Source: Dyadobacter crusticola DSM 16708 (lineage in GTDB: Bacteria > Bacteroidota > Bacteroidia > Cytophagales > Spirosomataceae). From it: a stretch of 64,000 nt of DNA. The stretch is taken from positions 395,302 through 459,301 of the forward strand of contig NZ_JNJB01000007.1 in the NCBI RefSeq assembly GCF_000701505.1, in the 5' to 3' direction. Positions 25,536-33,147 of the stretch are shown here, one piece after another; the stretch's first letter is position 1; the number at the start of each line of letters is the position of its first letter. A program made the translations under genes and the position numbers. The notes beneath the pieces are model-generated. The model worked only from the letters and a program-made list of their open reading frames with translations. It made no database searches and was not told the DNA's origin.

Positions 25536-26018
25536 ATGATACGTAGATTAACTCTTAGCTTTTTCATGTTTGCGGCTGTTTCAGCAGCGTTCGCACAATC
25601 GGTACCTAACAAGATCGCGCCCTTTCAAATGCGGCTCACCAGCGGGCAGCAGTATTCGTCCGCGCAGCTGGCCAAAGGACCGGCAGTACTGATCTACTTT
25701 TCACCGGACTGTGAGCACTGCCAGGATTTCACCAAAGACCTGATCAAGAACTACCAGACAGTAGCTGACAAGCAGGTAATTATGATCACATTTCAGTCAA
25801 TGGATATGCTGAAACCATTTGTAACGCAACACCGTCTGGCTAGCTACCCCAACTTCAAAGTGGGGACGGAAGGAACATCTTACCTCGTACAACGCTATTA
25901 CGGGATCCGTTCTTTCCCTTACATCGCGATCTACGACAAAGCGGGTAACCTCGTGAAAACGTACGAAGGCGAGCAGCCGCATGCCGAGATTTTCAAAACG
26001 TTGAGGCTCGTTAAATAA
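25536..26018 (+). CDS. Periplasmic thioredoxin-like protein
   Basis: A 160-aa exported protein with a signal peptide (MIRRLTLSFFMFAAVSAAFAQ). The ATG at 25536 is preceded by AGGA and is favoured over an upstream TTG. The thioredoxin fold has the active site SPDCEHC with Cys59 and Cys62 and a cis-Pro in SFPY. The redox pair CEHC is unlike the WCGPC of TlpA and may fit a peroxiredoxin- or SCO-like branch. It converges on the enolase-superfamily gene with 8 bp between stop codons. Confidence 0.85.
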   Translation: MIRRLTLSFFMFAAVSAAFAQSVPNKIAPFQMRLTSGQQYSSAQLAKGPAVLIYFSPDCEHCQDFTKDLIKNYQTVADKQVIMITFQSMDMLKPFVTQHRLASYPNFKVGTEGTSYLVQRYYGIRSFPYIAIYDKAGNLVKTYEGEQPHAEIFKTLRLVK

Positions 26019-26026
26019 CGCCTGAC

Positions 26027-27403
26027 TCAGCTGATGGTTTCAAAAAGCGCGTCGTAATGTGCGGAGGGCGCAAGTATACCGCCGCTCTCCGCATAGAACG
26101 ATGCGTCTGTAAGGTATACCCCTTTTTGAGTCCGCGTCCACGTGCTTTCGGCTTTGGGATGGTAGCTCATCAGCTTTTCCCAGTTCTTATAATACTGATG
26201 TCCGTTTGTCTCCTGCAAGCCCACCGACATGCCGGGAAAAGGTTGCAGCCTTGCAGCCACATTCTTGTTCCAGTCGACTAGTATCGGGCTCACAGTCAGG
26301 TCGGCGCAAAAGCATGGTACCTTTTTCTCGTAGGCAAGCTGGGTGATTTTCATCGTCATACTAAGCGTTTTCGCAATGGCTTTGACTGCAATTGCAGAAT
26401 AGCCCAGCTCGATCCGCCGCGCGGCATCTTCCACGGTGTGCGCACTTTCGTCGGCTGCTACTCTTACCCCCAGGTCCCCCACAAACGCTTTATTCGCCTC
26501 TTCAAAGGGTTCTTCAATCACGGCTATCTGATCAAATGCGCCTATCTTTTTGGCATGATCCAAAAAGCGCAGTAATGTTTCCTTTTTCTCATACCGGCCA
26601 TTTGCGTCAAAGTAATATGGTATTTTCCCGTCTTTGGTGTAAGGTGTTTCAAAATGGCCGATTGCTTTGTGTACCGCGGTAAGAAACGCGATATCCTTTT
26701 CGATCATCTCCTGCTGGGTACCAGGTGCACCGGTTTTCAATTTCATGATAAAATAGCCTTCGTCAGCCGCCTGCCTGATCCGCTCGGCTGTGGTACCAAC
26801 GCTGAAAGAAGGGATACTTGCCACTTTTTCGTGCCTGTACGAAAGTCCGGGCTTGTAGGCAGCGGGTACCAGCTCGTCAAATTGCTTCAACCCGTTTTCC
26901 TGCGCATACAGCAGCCACGCGGCATTATCGACACAAACTAATGCATTCAATGCAAATGTCTTTCTCAGATCAGGGTTGCCCGTGATTTTCTTTCCGTATG
27001 CCAAAACCTCCGGTAGCATATCATCGAGCAATGTAACAGGGTCTGAAAATGAGGTACCTTTGAGCATTTGCAATGCGCGCTCACTCATGGCGTACATCAA
27101 TGCATTGCCCGCACTTTCTGAATGTGCCGCGAACACCTTGGAATCTGACCAAAGTACACCCTGCGTGCCCATTCCAACCTTCCGAATGCCCGAGTCGGAT
27201 TCAAGCATGGCAATAGCCTGCCAGCTGTCTGTGATCGCGCTGCCTTTGAAACGATATGGATTAAGCGGCTCGCGCTCGAAATTAGAACTTACCTTACTGA
27301 TCTTAATCTTTTTCATGGTTGCAGGTTTAGTATGCAAAGTGGGTCCCGTTACCCCGGCTGCAGCCAGCGTGATCGCAGATTTGGTAAACTCTCGTCGGTT
27401 CAT
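26027..27403 (-). CDS. Tat-exported enolase-superfamily enzyme (MLE/dipeptide epimerase-like)
   Basis: A 458-aa enzyme of the mandelate racemase/muconate lactonizing group. The N-terminus NRREFTKSAITLAAAG is a Tat signal. The barrel domain has KLKTG (the Lys base strand), then metal ligands Asp in FDANG, Glu in IEEPF and Asp in AADES, and a Lys in AVKAIAKT. The second Lys strand and EEP suggest dipeptide epimerase or a related racemase, but an exported form is less usual, so the substrate is open. It is divergent from the deacetylase gene. Confidence 0.85.
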   Translation of the reverse strand: MNRREFTKSAITLAAAGVTGPTLHTKPATMKKIKISKVSSNFEREPLNPYRFKGSAITDSWQAIAMLESDSGIRKVGMGTQGVLWSDSKVFAAHSESAGNALMYAMSERALQMLKGTSFSDPVTLLDDMLPEVLAYGKKITGNPDLRKTFALNALVCVDNAAWLLYAQENGLKQFDELVPAAYKPGLSYRHEKVASIPSFSVGTTAERIRQAADEGYFIMKLKTGAPGTQQEMIEKDIAFLTAVHKAIGHFETPYTKDGKIPYYFDANGRYEKKETLLRFLDHAKKIGAFDQIAVIEEPFEEANKAFVGDLGVRVAADESAHTVEDAARRIELGYSAIAVKAIAKTLSMTMKITQLAYEKKVPCFCADLTVSPILVDWNKNVAARLQPFPGMSVGLQETNGHQYYKNWEKLMSYHPKAESTWTRTQKGVYLTDASFYAESGGILAPSAHYDALFETIS

Positions 27404-27527
27404 TTTGCGCAGGTTTAGCTTGGAGTTAGTCAAAGCACCTACCAGCCAAAATCTCACGATTGCCGGCGGAGGTTAGATCCGCGGATGGCTGCGCTTTGAC
27501 TAGAAAATGCTTCCGACCATTCCCGAT

Positions 27528-28382
27528 ATGAAAAACAAATTTTACACAATCCTGCTTTTACTCGTTTCCATTTCGTGCATTGCCCAGCAAAGTAATCCGC
27601 CGCGGCTGATCGTGCGCGGTGATGATATGGGCTATTCGCATTCGGGAAATGTAGCACTGCTGAAATGCTCCAAAGAAGGTATCCAGACATCCATTGAGGT
27701 GATCGTACCCTCTCCCTGGTTTCCGGAGGCGGTGAAAATGCTGCAGGCGAATCCAGGTATCGACGTCGGCATCCACATTGCGCTCACCAGCGAGTGGGAC
27801 AATGTGAAATGGCGCCCCCTATCCGACTGCCCGAGCATCCGGGATGAAGACGGTTACTTTTTTCCGATGGTGAGACCAAACAAGAATTATCCCAAAAGAT
27901 CCATCATTGAAAATGACTGGAAGCTGGCCGACATTGAAAAAGAAATACGCGCGCAGATCGAAACTGCATTGCGGAAGCTTCCGAACATCAGCCACATATC
28001 TGCACACATGGGATGTACCAGCCTCAGTCCGGAGGTAAGGGAATTAACAAAACGCCTGGCCAAAGAGTACAAGATTCCTCTTGATGCAGAACCTGCTAAC
28101 CTGAGCTATGCTACCTACGACGGCCCGAAAAAGACTTCTGACGAAAAAATACAAAGCTTTATCAAGATGCTCGGCAAGCTGGAAGCCGGCAAAACTTACC
28201 TGTTTGTAGACCATCCCGGCTTGGACGATGCGGAGCTGCGGGCAATCAGTCACATCGGGTACGAGGATGTAGCCGCAGACCGACAGGGTGTAACTGATGT
28301 TTTTACGAGTGAGAAAGTGAAGGCAGCGATCAGGGAGAAAGGTATTCGCCTTATCGCGTATAAAGACCTGGCAAATCCATAG
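27528..28382 (+). CDS. Secreted YdjC/ChbG-type carbohydrate deacetylase
   Basis: A 284-aa exported protein with a signal peptide (MKNKFYTILLLLVSISCIAQ). The YdjC/ChbG/HpnK fold is marked by LIVRGDDMGYSHSGN (metal-binding Asp pair near residue 38), DVGIHIALTSEW and ISHISAHMG (His metal ligands), and the late VDHPG. These enzymes remove N- or O-acetyl groups from chito-oligosaccharides or hopanoid-linked sugars. The upstream neighbour is divergent, so it is probably transcribed alone. Confidence 0.9.
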   Translation: MKNKFYTILLLLVSISCIAQQSNPPRLIVRGDDMGYSHSGNVALLKCSKEGIQTSIEVIVPSPWFPEAVKMLQANPGIDVGIHIALTSEWDNVKWRPLSDCPSIRDEDGYFFPMVRPNKNYPKRSIIENDWKLADIEKEIRAQIETALRKLPNISHISAHMGCTSLSPEVRELTKRLAKEYKIPLDAEPANLSYATYDGPKKTSDEKIQSFIKMLGKLEAGKTYLFVDHPGLDDAELRAISHIGYEDVAADRQGVTDVFTSEKVKAAIREKGIRLIAYKDLANP

Positions 28383-28495
28383 GGATCGCCCATCGGCGGC
28401 AACGCTGCATTTATCCTGCTTATTTCGGCCTTCGTCATATTTTATTTTCCGGCGGGAAGTTTCTGTCGCATTTTTATGCTGTTAATAACAAACCC

Positions 28496-31054
28496 ATGAA
28501 AATGTTAAGACTTCTGCTCGCTATTACCATCATCCTGGCTTCACTTCAAACCCCTGCATTTGCCCAATTTCCAATAGGCGGTAGTGCAAAGCCCAAAGCG
28601 CTCCCCGGTACTGCCGGCGACCAGGCTCCCAAAGGATCAGCCCGGATCAGCGGATCTGTTGTAGATTCAACTTCTTCGCAAGGAATCGAATTCGTGAGCA
28701 TTGCCCTTTATAATAAGAAGAGCGGGCAGGCTATCGACGGAACTGTGGCCGACGAAAAAGGAAAGTTCGCTCTGACTAAAATTATGGAAGGTGACTACAA
28801 AGTCCTGCTTTCATTTATTGGCTACGGCGATAAAACCATCGACAACATCAAACTCGCAAAAGGTCAGGAACTGGATTTGGGTACCATTAAAATGAGCTCA
28901 AATACCAAAACGCTGAATGAAGTAACGGTAACTGGGCAGGCTGCATTGATCGAAGAAAAGGTAGACCGGCTGGTTTACAATGCAGAAAAAGACATTACCG
29001 CAAAAGGAGGTGACGCAACTGACATTTTGCGCAAGGTACCGCTGCTGACTGTTGATCTCGACGGAAATGTCTCTTTACGCGGTAGCCAGAATATCCGCGT
29101 GTTGATCAATAACAAACCAAGTACCATTATTGCCAACAGCGTGGCAGATGCATTGAAACAAATCCCTGCCGATCAGATTAAAAGCGTGGAAGTGATCACA
29201 AGTCCGTCAGCCAAATACGATGCGGAAGGTTCGGGTGGTATTATCAATATTATTACCAAGAAGAACAGCTTGCAGGGATTGAACCTGAATGTGGATGCGG
29301 GTGTAGGGAACAGAGGATCACTGCTCTCATTGAACGGAGGTTACCGCAAGGGAAAAGCCGGTTTTACGATCGGCGGCTTCGGACGGGGCATGTACAATAC
29401 CATTGCAAAAACAACGCTCGAACAAACCAGCGTAGTTGAGAATGTAAGCACAGTAACACGGCAGACCGGCGACGGCAGCAGCAGGGGCTTATTTGGCAAC
29501 TATAACCTGGGATTTGACTACGATATCGCTAAAAACCAGAGCCTTACAGCAGGTGTGAAATACGGGGTACGTAATTTCAGCAACCAGCAGGATTTGATGA
29601 CGCGCATTACGAAAACGGGTGAAACAGACTTCAATTCACGGCGCGATGTGGATGCACGTAATTTGTCGGGGACTGTTGATGTCAACCTGGATTACCTGCA
29701 CACTTTCAAGCCTCAGCAGGAATGGAGTATTTCGACCTTGTACAGCCGGAATGACCTGACTAATGATTTTGACGCCAATATCCTGAATGGAAGCAATGAG
29801 CTTACTTCCCGCCAGCGTAACCTGAACAAAAACCTGAACCAGGAATTTACATTTCAATCGGATTACCAGACCCCTATTAAAAAGAACCAGCTTCTGGAAT
29901 TTGGTGGAAAAGGTATTTTCCGTCAGGTAAACAGTAACTACAACTTTCTGATTGCGGAAGCGACCGGCGATTTCCGGCCTGAAACAGATCAGCCTTCGGG
30001 AGAATTGCTTTACCACCAGAATATTGCGGCAGGTTATACTTCCTATACTTATACCACCAAGTCGCGGTACACATTCAAGGGAGGCTTGCGTTATGAGCAT
30101 ACATTTATTGACGCTAGTACCAATGAAGGCACTGTGGGTGTAGGTAATTATGGCGTGCTGGTACCCAGCTTCAATGCATCGAAAACCATTAAAGGAACTA
30201 CGGTGAAGCTGGCTTACAACAGGAGGATACAGCGCCCTGGCTTGCAGCAGCTTAACCCGAACTTTAACTCTGCTAACCCGCAAAATATTACAATCGGTAA
30301 CCCGGAGCTGCGTCCTGAGCTGACGAACAATTTCGAGGTTGGTCTTTCCAAAAACATCAAGAAAACATTCGTGAATGCGACGTTCTTCGGACGAATCACC
30401 AACAATGCGATTTCACAGGTACGCCAGCCCTCCGATACCCTGGCAGGCGCAATCGTGACGACCTATGAGAACATTGGAAAGCAGCACGCCTACGGTACCA
30501 ACATTTTCGCAAACGTAGCAGCCACTTCCAAAATCAACTTCGGTGTATTTGCCAACGTTTTTTATACCAAGCTGACGGGACAAACGATCGGACAGAATGG
30601 AAAACCTGAGGAGCTGACCAACACCGGCTTCAACGTGAGCGGAGGAGTGTTTTCACAGGCTACTTTCAAAAATGGCTGGGGCGCGCAGGCTTTCGGGTTT
30701 ATGCAGGGTAACCAGGTACAGCTGCAAGGAATGCAGGGTGGATTCGGTTTCTATACCGTTGGAGTTAAAAAAGAGTTTGGTAACAAAAAAGGAAGCGTGG
30801 GTATCGCAGCTGAAAACTTCCTGAGCAAACGCTTCAAAATGCATACGGAACTGAACTCGATCCAGTTTAATCAGGTGAATGACGTTTATCTTTACAACCG
30901 CGGTATCCGCCTGACTTTTACGTATAAGATTGGTAAAATGACAATGGACGCTCCGAAACGTAAAGCGAAATCTGTTAACAACGATGATGTGAAAAGCGAC
31001 GGCGCGCAAGGTGGCGGCGGCGGTGCTCCTGCTGGCGGCGGCACTCCTAAGTAG
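28496..31054 (+). CDS. Outer-membrane beta-barrel receptor with carboxypeptidase-like domain
   Basis: An 852-aa outer-membrane protein of the TonB-dependent receptor type (PF14905-like barrel). A signal peptide (1-24) precedes a CarboxypepD_reg-like domain (about 50-140: ISGSVVDSTSSQGIEFVSIAL). The plug follows (about 145-250: LNEVTVTGQ, DILRKVPLLTVDLDGNVSLRG, EGSGGIINIITKK), then the barrel. The barrel ends with GIRLTFTYKIG, but about 40 further residues follow, rich in Lys, Asp and Gly, so the usual C-terminal aromatic is internal. No SusD partner is next to it. The cargo is unknown; peptides, oligosaccharides or metal complexes are possible. Confidence 0.9.
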   Translation: MKMLRLLLAITIILASLQTPAFAQFPIGGSAKPKALPGTAGDQAPKGSARISGSVVDSTSSQGIEFVSIALYNKKSGQAIDGTVADEKGKFALTKIMEGDYKVLLSFIGYGDKTIDNIKLAKGQELDLGTIKMSSNTKTLNEVTVTGQAALIEEKVDRLVYNAEKDITAKGGDATDILRKVPLLTVDLDGNVSLRGSQNIRVLINNKPSTIIANSVADALKQIPADQIKSVEVITSPSAKYDAEGSGGIINIITKKNSLQGLNLNVDAGVGNRGSLLSLNGGYRKGKAGFTIGGFGRGMYNTIAKTTLEQTSVVENVSTVTRQTGDGSSRGLFGNYNLGFDYDIAKNQSLTAGVKYGVRNFSNQQDLMTRITKTGETDFNSRRDVDARNLSGTVDVNLDYLHTFKPQQEWSISTLYSRNDLTNDFDANILNGSNELTSRQRNLNKNLNQEFTFQSDYQTPIKKNQLLEFGGKGIFRQVNSNYNFLIAEATGDFRPETDQPSGELLYHQNIAAGYTSYTYTTKSRYTFKGGLRYEHTFIDASTNEGTVGVGNYGVLVPSFNASKTIKGTTVKLAYNRRIQRPGLQQLNPNFNSANPQNITIGNPELRPELTNNFEVGLSKNIKKTFVNATFFGRITNNAISQVRQPSDTLAGAIVTTYENIGKQHAYGTNIFANVAATSKINFGVFANVFYTKLTGQTIGQNGKPEELTNTGFNVSGGVFSQATFKNGWGAQAFGFMQGNQVQLQGMQGGFGFYTVGVKKEFGNKKGSVGIAAENFLSKRFKMHTELNSIQFNQVNDVYLYNRGIRLTFTYKIGKMTMDAPKRKAKSVNNDDVKSDGAQGGGGGAPAGGGTPK

Positions 31055-31103
31055 GCTTTATTTCCTTTTATTTATCTCAATGAAAACCAATAAAACTTCA
31101 TAT

Positions 31104-31820
31104 ATGAAAACGAACAAACTTTTCCTGGCGATTGCAGCGACAATGATTTCAGCGGGTTCATTTGCCCAAACTGTCGATGAGATCGTTGACAAGCACGTGG
31201 CCGCATTAGGTGGAATGGATAAGATCAAGGCGATCAATACACTGGTTACAGACCGCTCGCTGGCCGTGCAGGGAATGGAAATTCCGAACAAGACCACCCT
31301 TGTTGTGGGCAAAGCGGTGAGAAATGAATCCACTGTAATGGGTAATTCAATGGTACAGGTTGTTGCTGATTCGAAAGGCTGGATGATCAGGCCGACAATG
31401 ATGGGCGGCACCGGCGAACCAGAGGATATGCCGGCAGACCAGCTGAAACAGCAAATGAGCTCGCTCGATCCTTTTGGCGGTTTGGTTGGCTACAAAGAAA
31501 AGGGTAACAAGGTGGAGCTCATCGGAAAAGAGCAGGTTGACAAAAAAGATGTATTTCACTTGAAACTGACTACGCCCGAGGGACAGGTTGTCGATGAGTA
31601 CGTGGACGCAAATACTTACCTGATCACGAAAGTGAAAGCAACCATGAACGGACAGGAAGGCGAAATTGAATTCTCGGACTACAAAGAAGTGCAGGGAGTT
31701 AAATTTCCCAATACAATGGACATTTCAAACCCGCAGATGGGAACAATGTCATTCATAACCAACAAAATAGTAGTGAACACGCCAGTTGATGAAGCGATCT
31801 TCAAAAAACCGGTAAAATAG
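31104..31820 (+). CDS. LolA-like exported protein
   Basis: A 238-aa secreted protein with a signal peptide (MKTNKLFLAIAATMISAGSFAQ). The mature part follows the outer-membrane lipoprotein-sorting pattern: VDEIVDKHVAALGGMDKIKAI, then a beta-sheet half-barrel (KGWMIRPTMMGG, VELIGKEQV, VFHLKLTTPEGQ, DEYVDANTYLI). The preceding ATG at 31080 also reads MKTNK and would add 8 residues; the duplicate start is odd. It follows the receptor by 49 bp and probably shares its message. It likely handles lipid or a hydrophobic ligand in the periplasm. Confidence 0.85.
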   Translation: MKTNKLFLAIAATMISAGSFAQTVDEIVDKHVAALGGMDKIKAINTLVTDRSLAVQGMEIPNKTTLVVGKAVRNESTVMGNSMVQVVADSKGWMIRPTMMGGTGEPEDMPADQLKQQMSSLDPFGGLVGYKEKGNKVELIGKEQVDKKDVFHLKLTTPEGQVVDEYVDANTYLITKVKATMNGQEGEIEFSDYKEVQGVKFPNTMDISNPQMGTMSFITNKIVVNTPVDEAIFKKPVK

Positions 31821-31837
31821 CTTTTTCAAATCCCAAG

Positions 31838-31870
31838 AAAAAAGCGTTGCGCGAGCAGCGCTTTTTTTTT
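31838..31870 (+). terminator. Intrinsic terminator after the LolA-like gene
   Basis: AAAAAAGCGTTGC (31838-31850) pairs with GCAGCGCTTTTTT (31855-31867) with one G-U pair and a 4-nt loop, followed by further T residues. It lies 18 bp past the stop. Confidence 0.92.
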
Positions 31871-32016
31871 GTGCGTGAATCGTAAATAGTTGTATAATTG
31901 CAGAAGGTATTGAAGAAATTATTACGTCGGAATTGAAGAAATAGTACGCATTCCTGCCCTCCTCATAAGCATTCGCGCTCGACAGCCCTAAAACACAGAC
32001 TTGTCCCTTAGCATAG

Positions 32017-32664
32017 ATGAAGCAGATTTTACTTGTTGAAGATCACGCTATAGTAAGACTGGCTACTAAGTTCCTCATACAGGATCTTCTGAACCCGGTA
32101 ACAGTACATGAAGCAGCTTCATTTGGCGAAACCCTGGTACAGGTTGCCGCACACCCGCTTGACCTTGTGTTGCTGGATATCAGTATACCTGACGGCGAAG
32201 GTTTCAATATGGTACCCCGGATCCGGGAAATCCAGCCTAAGGTTTTGATCCTCGTGTTTTCCAGCCTGGAAGAACAGATTTATGCGCTGCATTACATCAA
32301 GGCGGGTGCAAACGGGTTTCTCTCTAAAAATTCCTCCCAGAATGAGATCCGTAAGGCGATTACTTCCATGCTTGAAAATGGACATTATCTGAGTGATGCG
32401 GTACAGCAGCAGCTTCTTCGCAATACGCTCGAAAGCAAAGCAAGCTTTGAAAATCCGCTCGAACAACTCTCCCAGCGTGAGCTTGAAGTAATGGATATGC
32501 TCATCGACGGCTACTGGACCAAAGAAATCGCGATCCATTTGAACCTGACCGAAAGTTCTGTCAGCACCTACAAAGCGCGGATTTTCGAGAAGCTGAATGT
32601 AACTACGTTGATCGAAATGTTTAAAAAAGTGCAGTTCTACAAGGCCCAGCACGCGGGATACTGA
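32017..32664 (+). CDS. Orphan NarL/LuxR-type response regulator
   Basis: A 215-aa two-component regulator. The receiver domain (1-125) has the acidic pair Glu8-Asp9, phospho-acceptor Asp54 (LVLLDISIP), Ser in VFSS and Lys in LSKNS. The C-terminal LuxR-type helix-turn-helix (about 148-212) has LSQRELEVMDMLIDGYWTKEIA. No histidine kinase is adjacent, so its input is unknown. It has its own upstream region and is followed by the blaI-like promoter. Confidence 0.92.
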   Translation: MKQILLVEDHAIVRLATKFLIQDLLNPVTVHEAASFGETLVQVAAHPLDLVLLDISIPDGEGFNMVPRIREIQPKVLILVFSSLEEQIYALHYIKAGANGFLSKNSSQNEIRKAITSMLENGHYLSDAVQQQLLRNTLESKASFENPLEQLSQRELEVMDMLIDGYWTKEIAIHLNLTESSVSTYKARIFEKLNVTTLIEMFKKVQFYKAQHAGY

Positions 32665-32729
32665 TACTCTAGCCACCCTCACGCAGCCCATTTTTCTTAT
32701 AAAGAAATTCATTCTTCTGTTGTATATAT

Positions 32730-32746
32730 CTACGAGACTTTCGTAG
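32730..32746 (+). promoter_or_regulatory. BlaI-type operator 1
   Basis: CTACGA-N5-TCGTAG is a perfect 6+6 inverted repeat with a 5-nt spacer. It resembles BlaI/MecI sites (TACGA with TCGTA half-sites) and lies 21 bp upstream of the regulator start. Confidence 0.75.
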
Positions 32747-32748
32747 AT

Positions 32749-32765
32749 TTACGAAAACCTCGTAA
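32749..32765 (+). promoter_or_regulatory. BlaI-type operator 2
   Basis: TTACGA-N5-TCGTAA has the same half-sites and spacer as operator 1 and begins 2 bp after it. It ends 2 bp before the ATG at 32768, so a bound dimer would cover the start region. The centres are 19 bp apart, close to two helix turns. Confidence 0.75.
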
Positions 32766-32767
32766 CA

Positions 32768-33127
32768 ATGGACAGACTAACACAACAGGAAGAAGATGCC
32801 ATGCAGGCAATCTGGAAAGTAGGTGAAGGGAGCGTCAAGTCATTTATGTCTGAAATGGCAGCTCCGGTTCCACCTTATACTACACTGGCTTCTACCATTA
32901 AAAATCTGGAAAAGAAAGGCTTTGTTGGCAGCCGGCTGGTTGGGAATGTAAATCTGTATGCACCGACAATCACAGAAGAAGCCTACAAGCAACGATTTAT
33001 GGGAAATGTGGTCAAAGACTATTTTGAAAATTCCTATAAAGAGCTTGTCAGCTTTTTTGTACAAAAAAATAAGATTTCAGCGGAAGATCTTAAAGAAATC
33101 ATCGGATTGATCGAAAACAAGAAATAG
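32768..33127 (+). CDS. BlaI/MecI/CopY-family repressor
   Basis: A 119-aa winged-helix repressor. The DNA-binding part (1-72: LTQQEEDAMQAIWKVGEGSVKSF, then YTTLASTIKNLEKKGFV) and the C-terminal dimer helices fit BlaI/MecI. Family members are cleaved after signalling by an M56 peptidase, which is encoded 20 bp downstream. Two matching palindromes stand in front of the gene, so it should repress its own operon. No beta-lactamase or penicillin-binding gene lies nearby, so the signal is not evidently a beta-lactam. Confidence 0.92.
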   Translation: MDRLTQQEEDAMQAIWKVGEGSVKSFMSEMAAPVPPYTTLASTIKNLEKKGFVGSRLVGNVNLYAPTITEEAYKQRFMGNVVKDYFENSYKELVSFFVQKNKISAEDLKEIIGLIENKK

Positions 33128-33147
33128 CAGCCTAAACCTTTTCTGCC

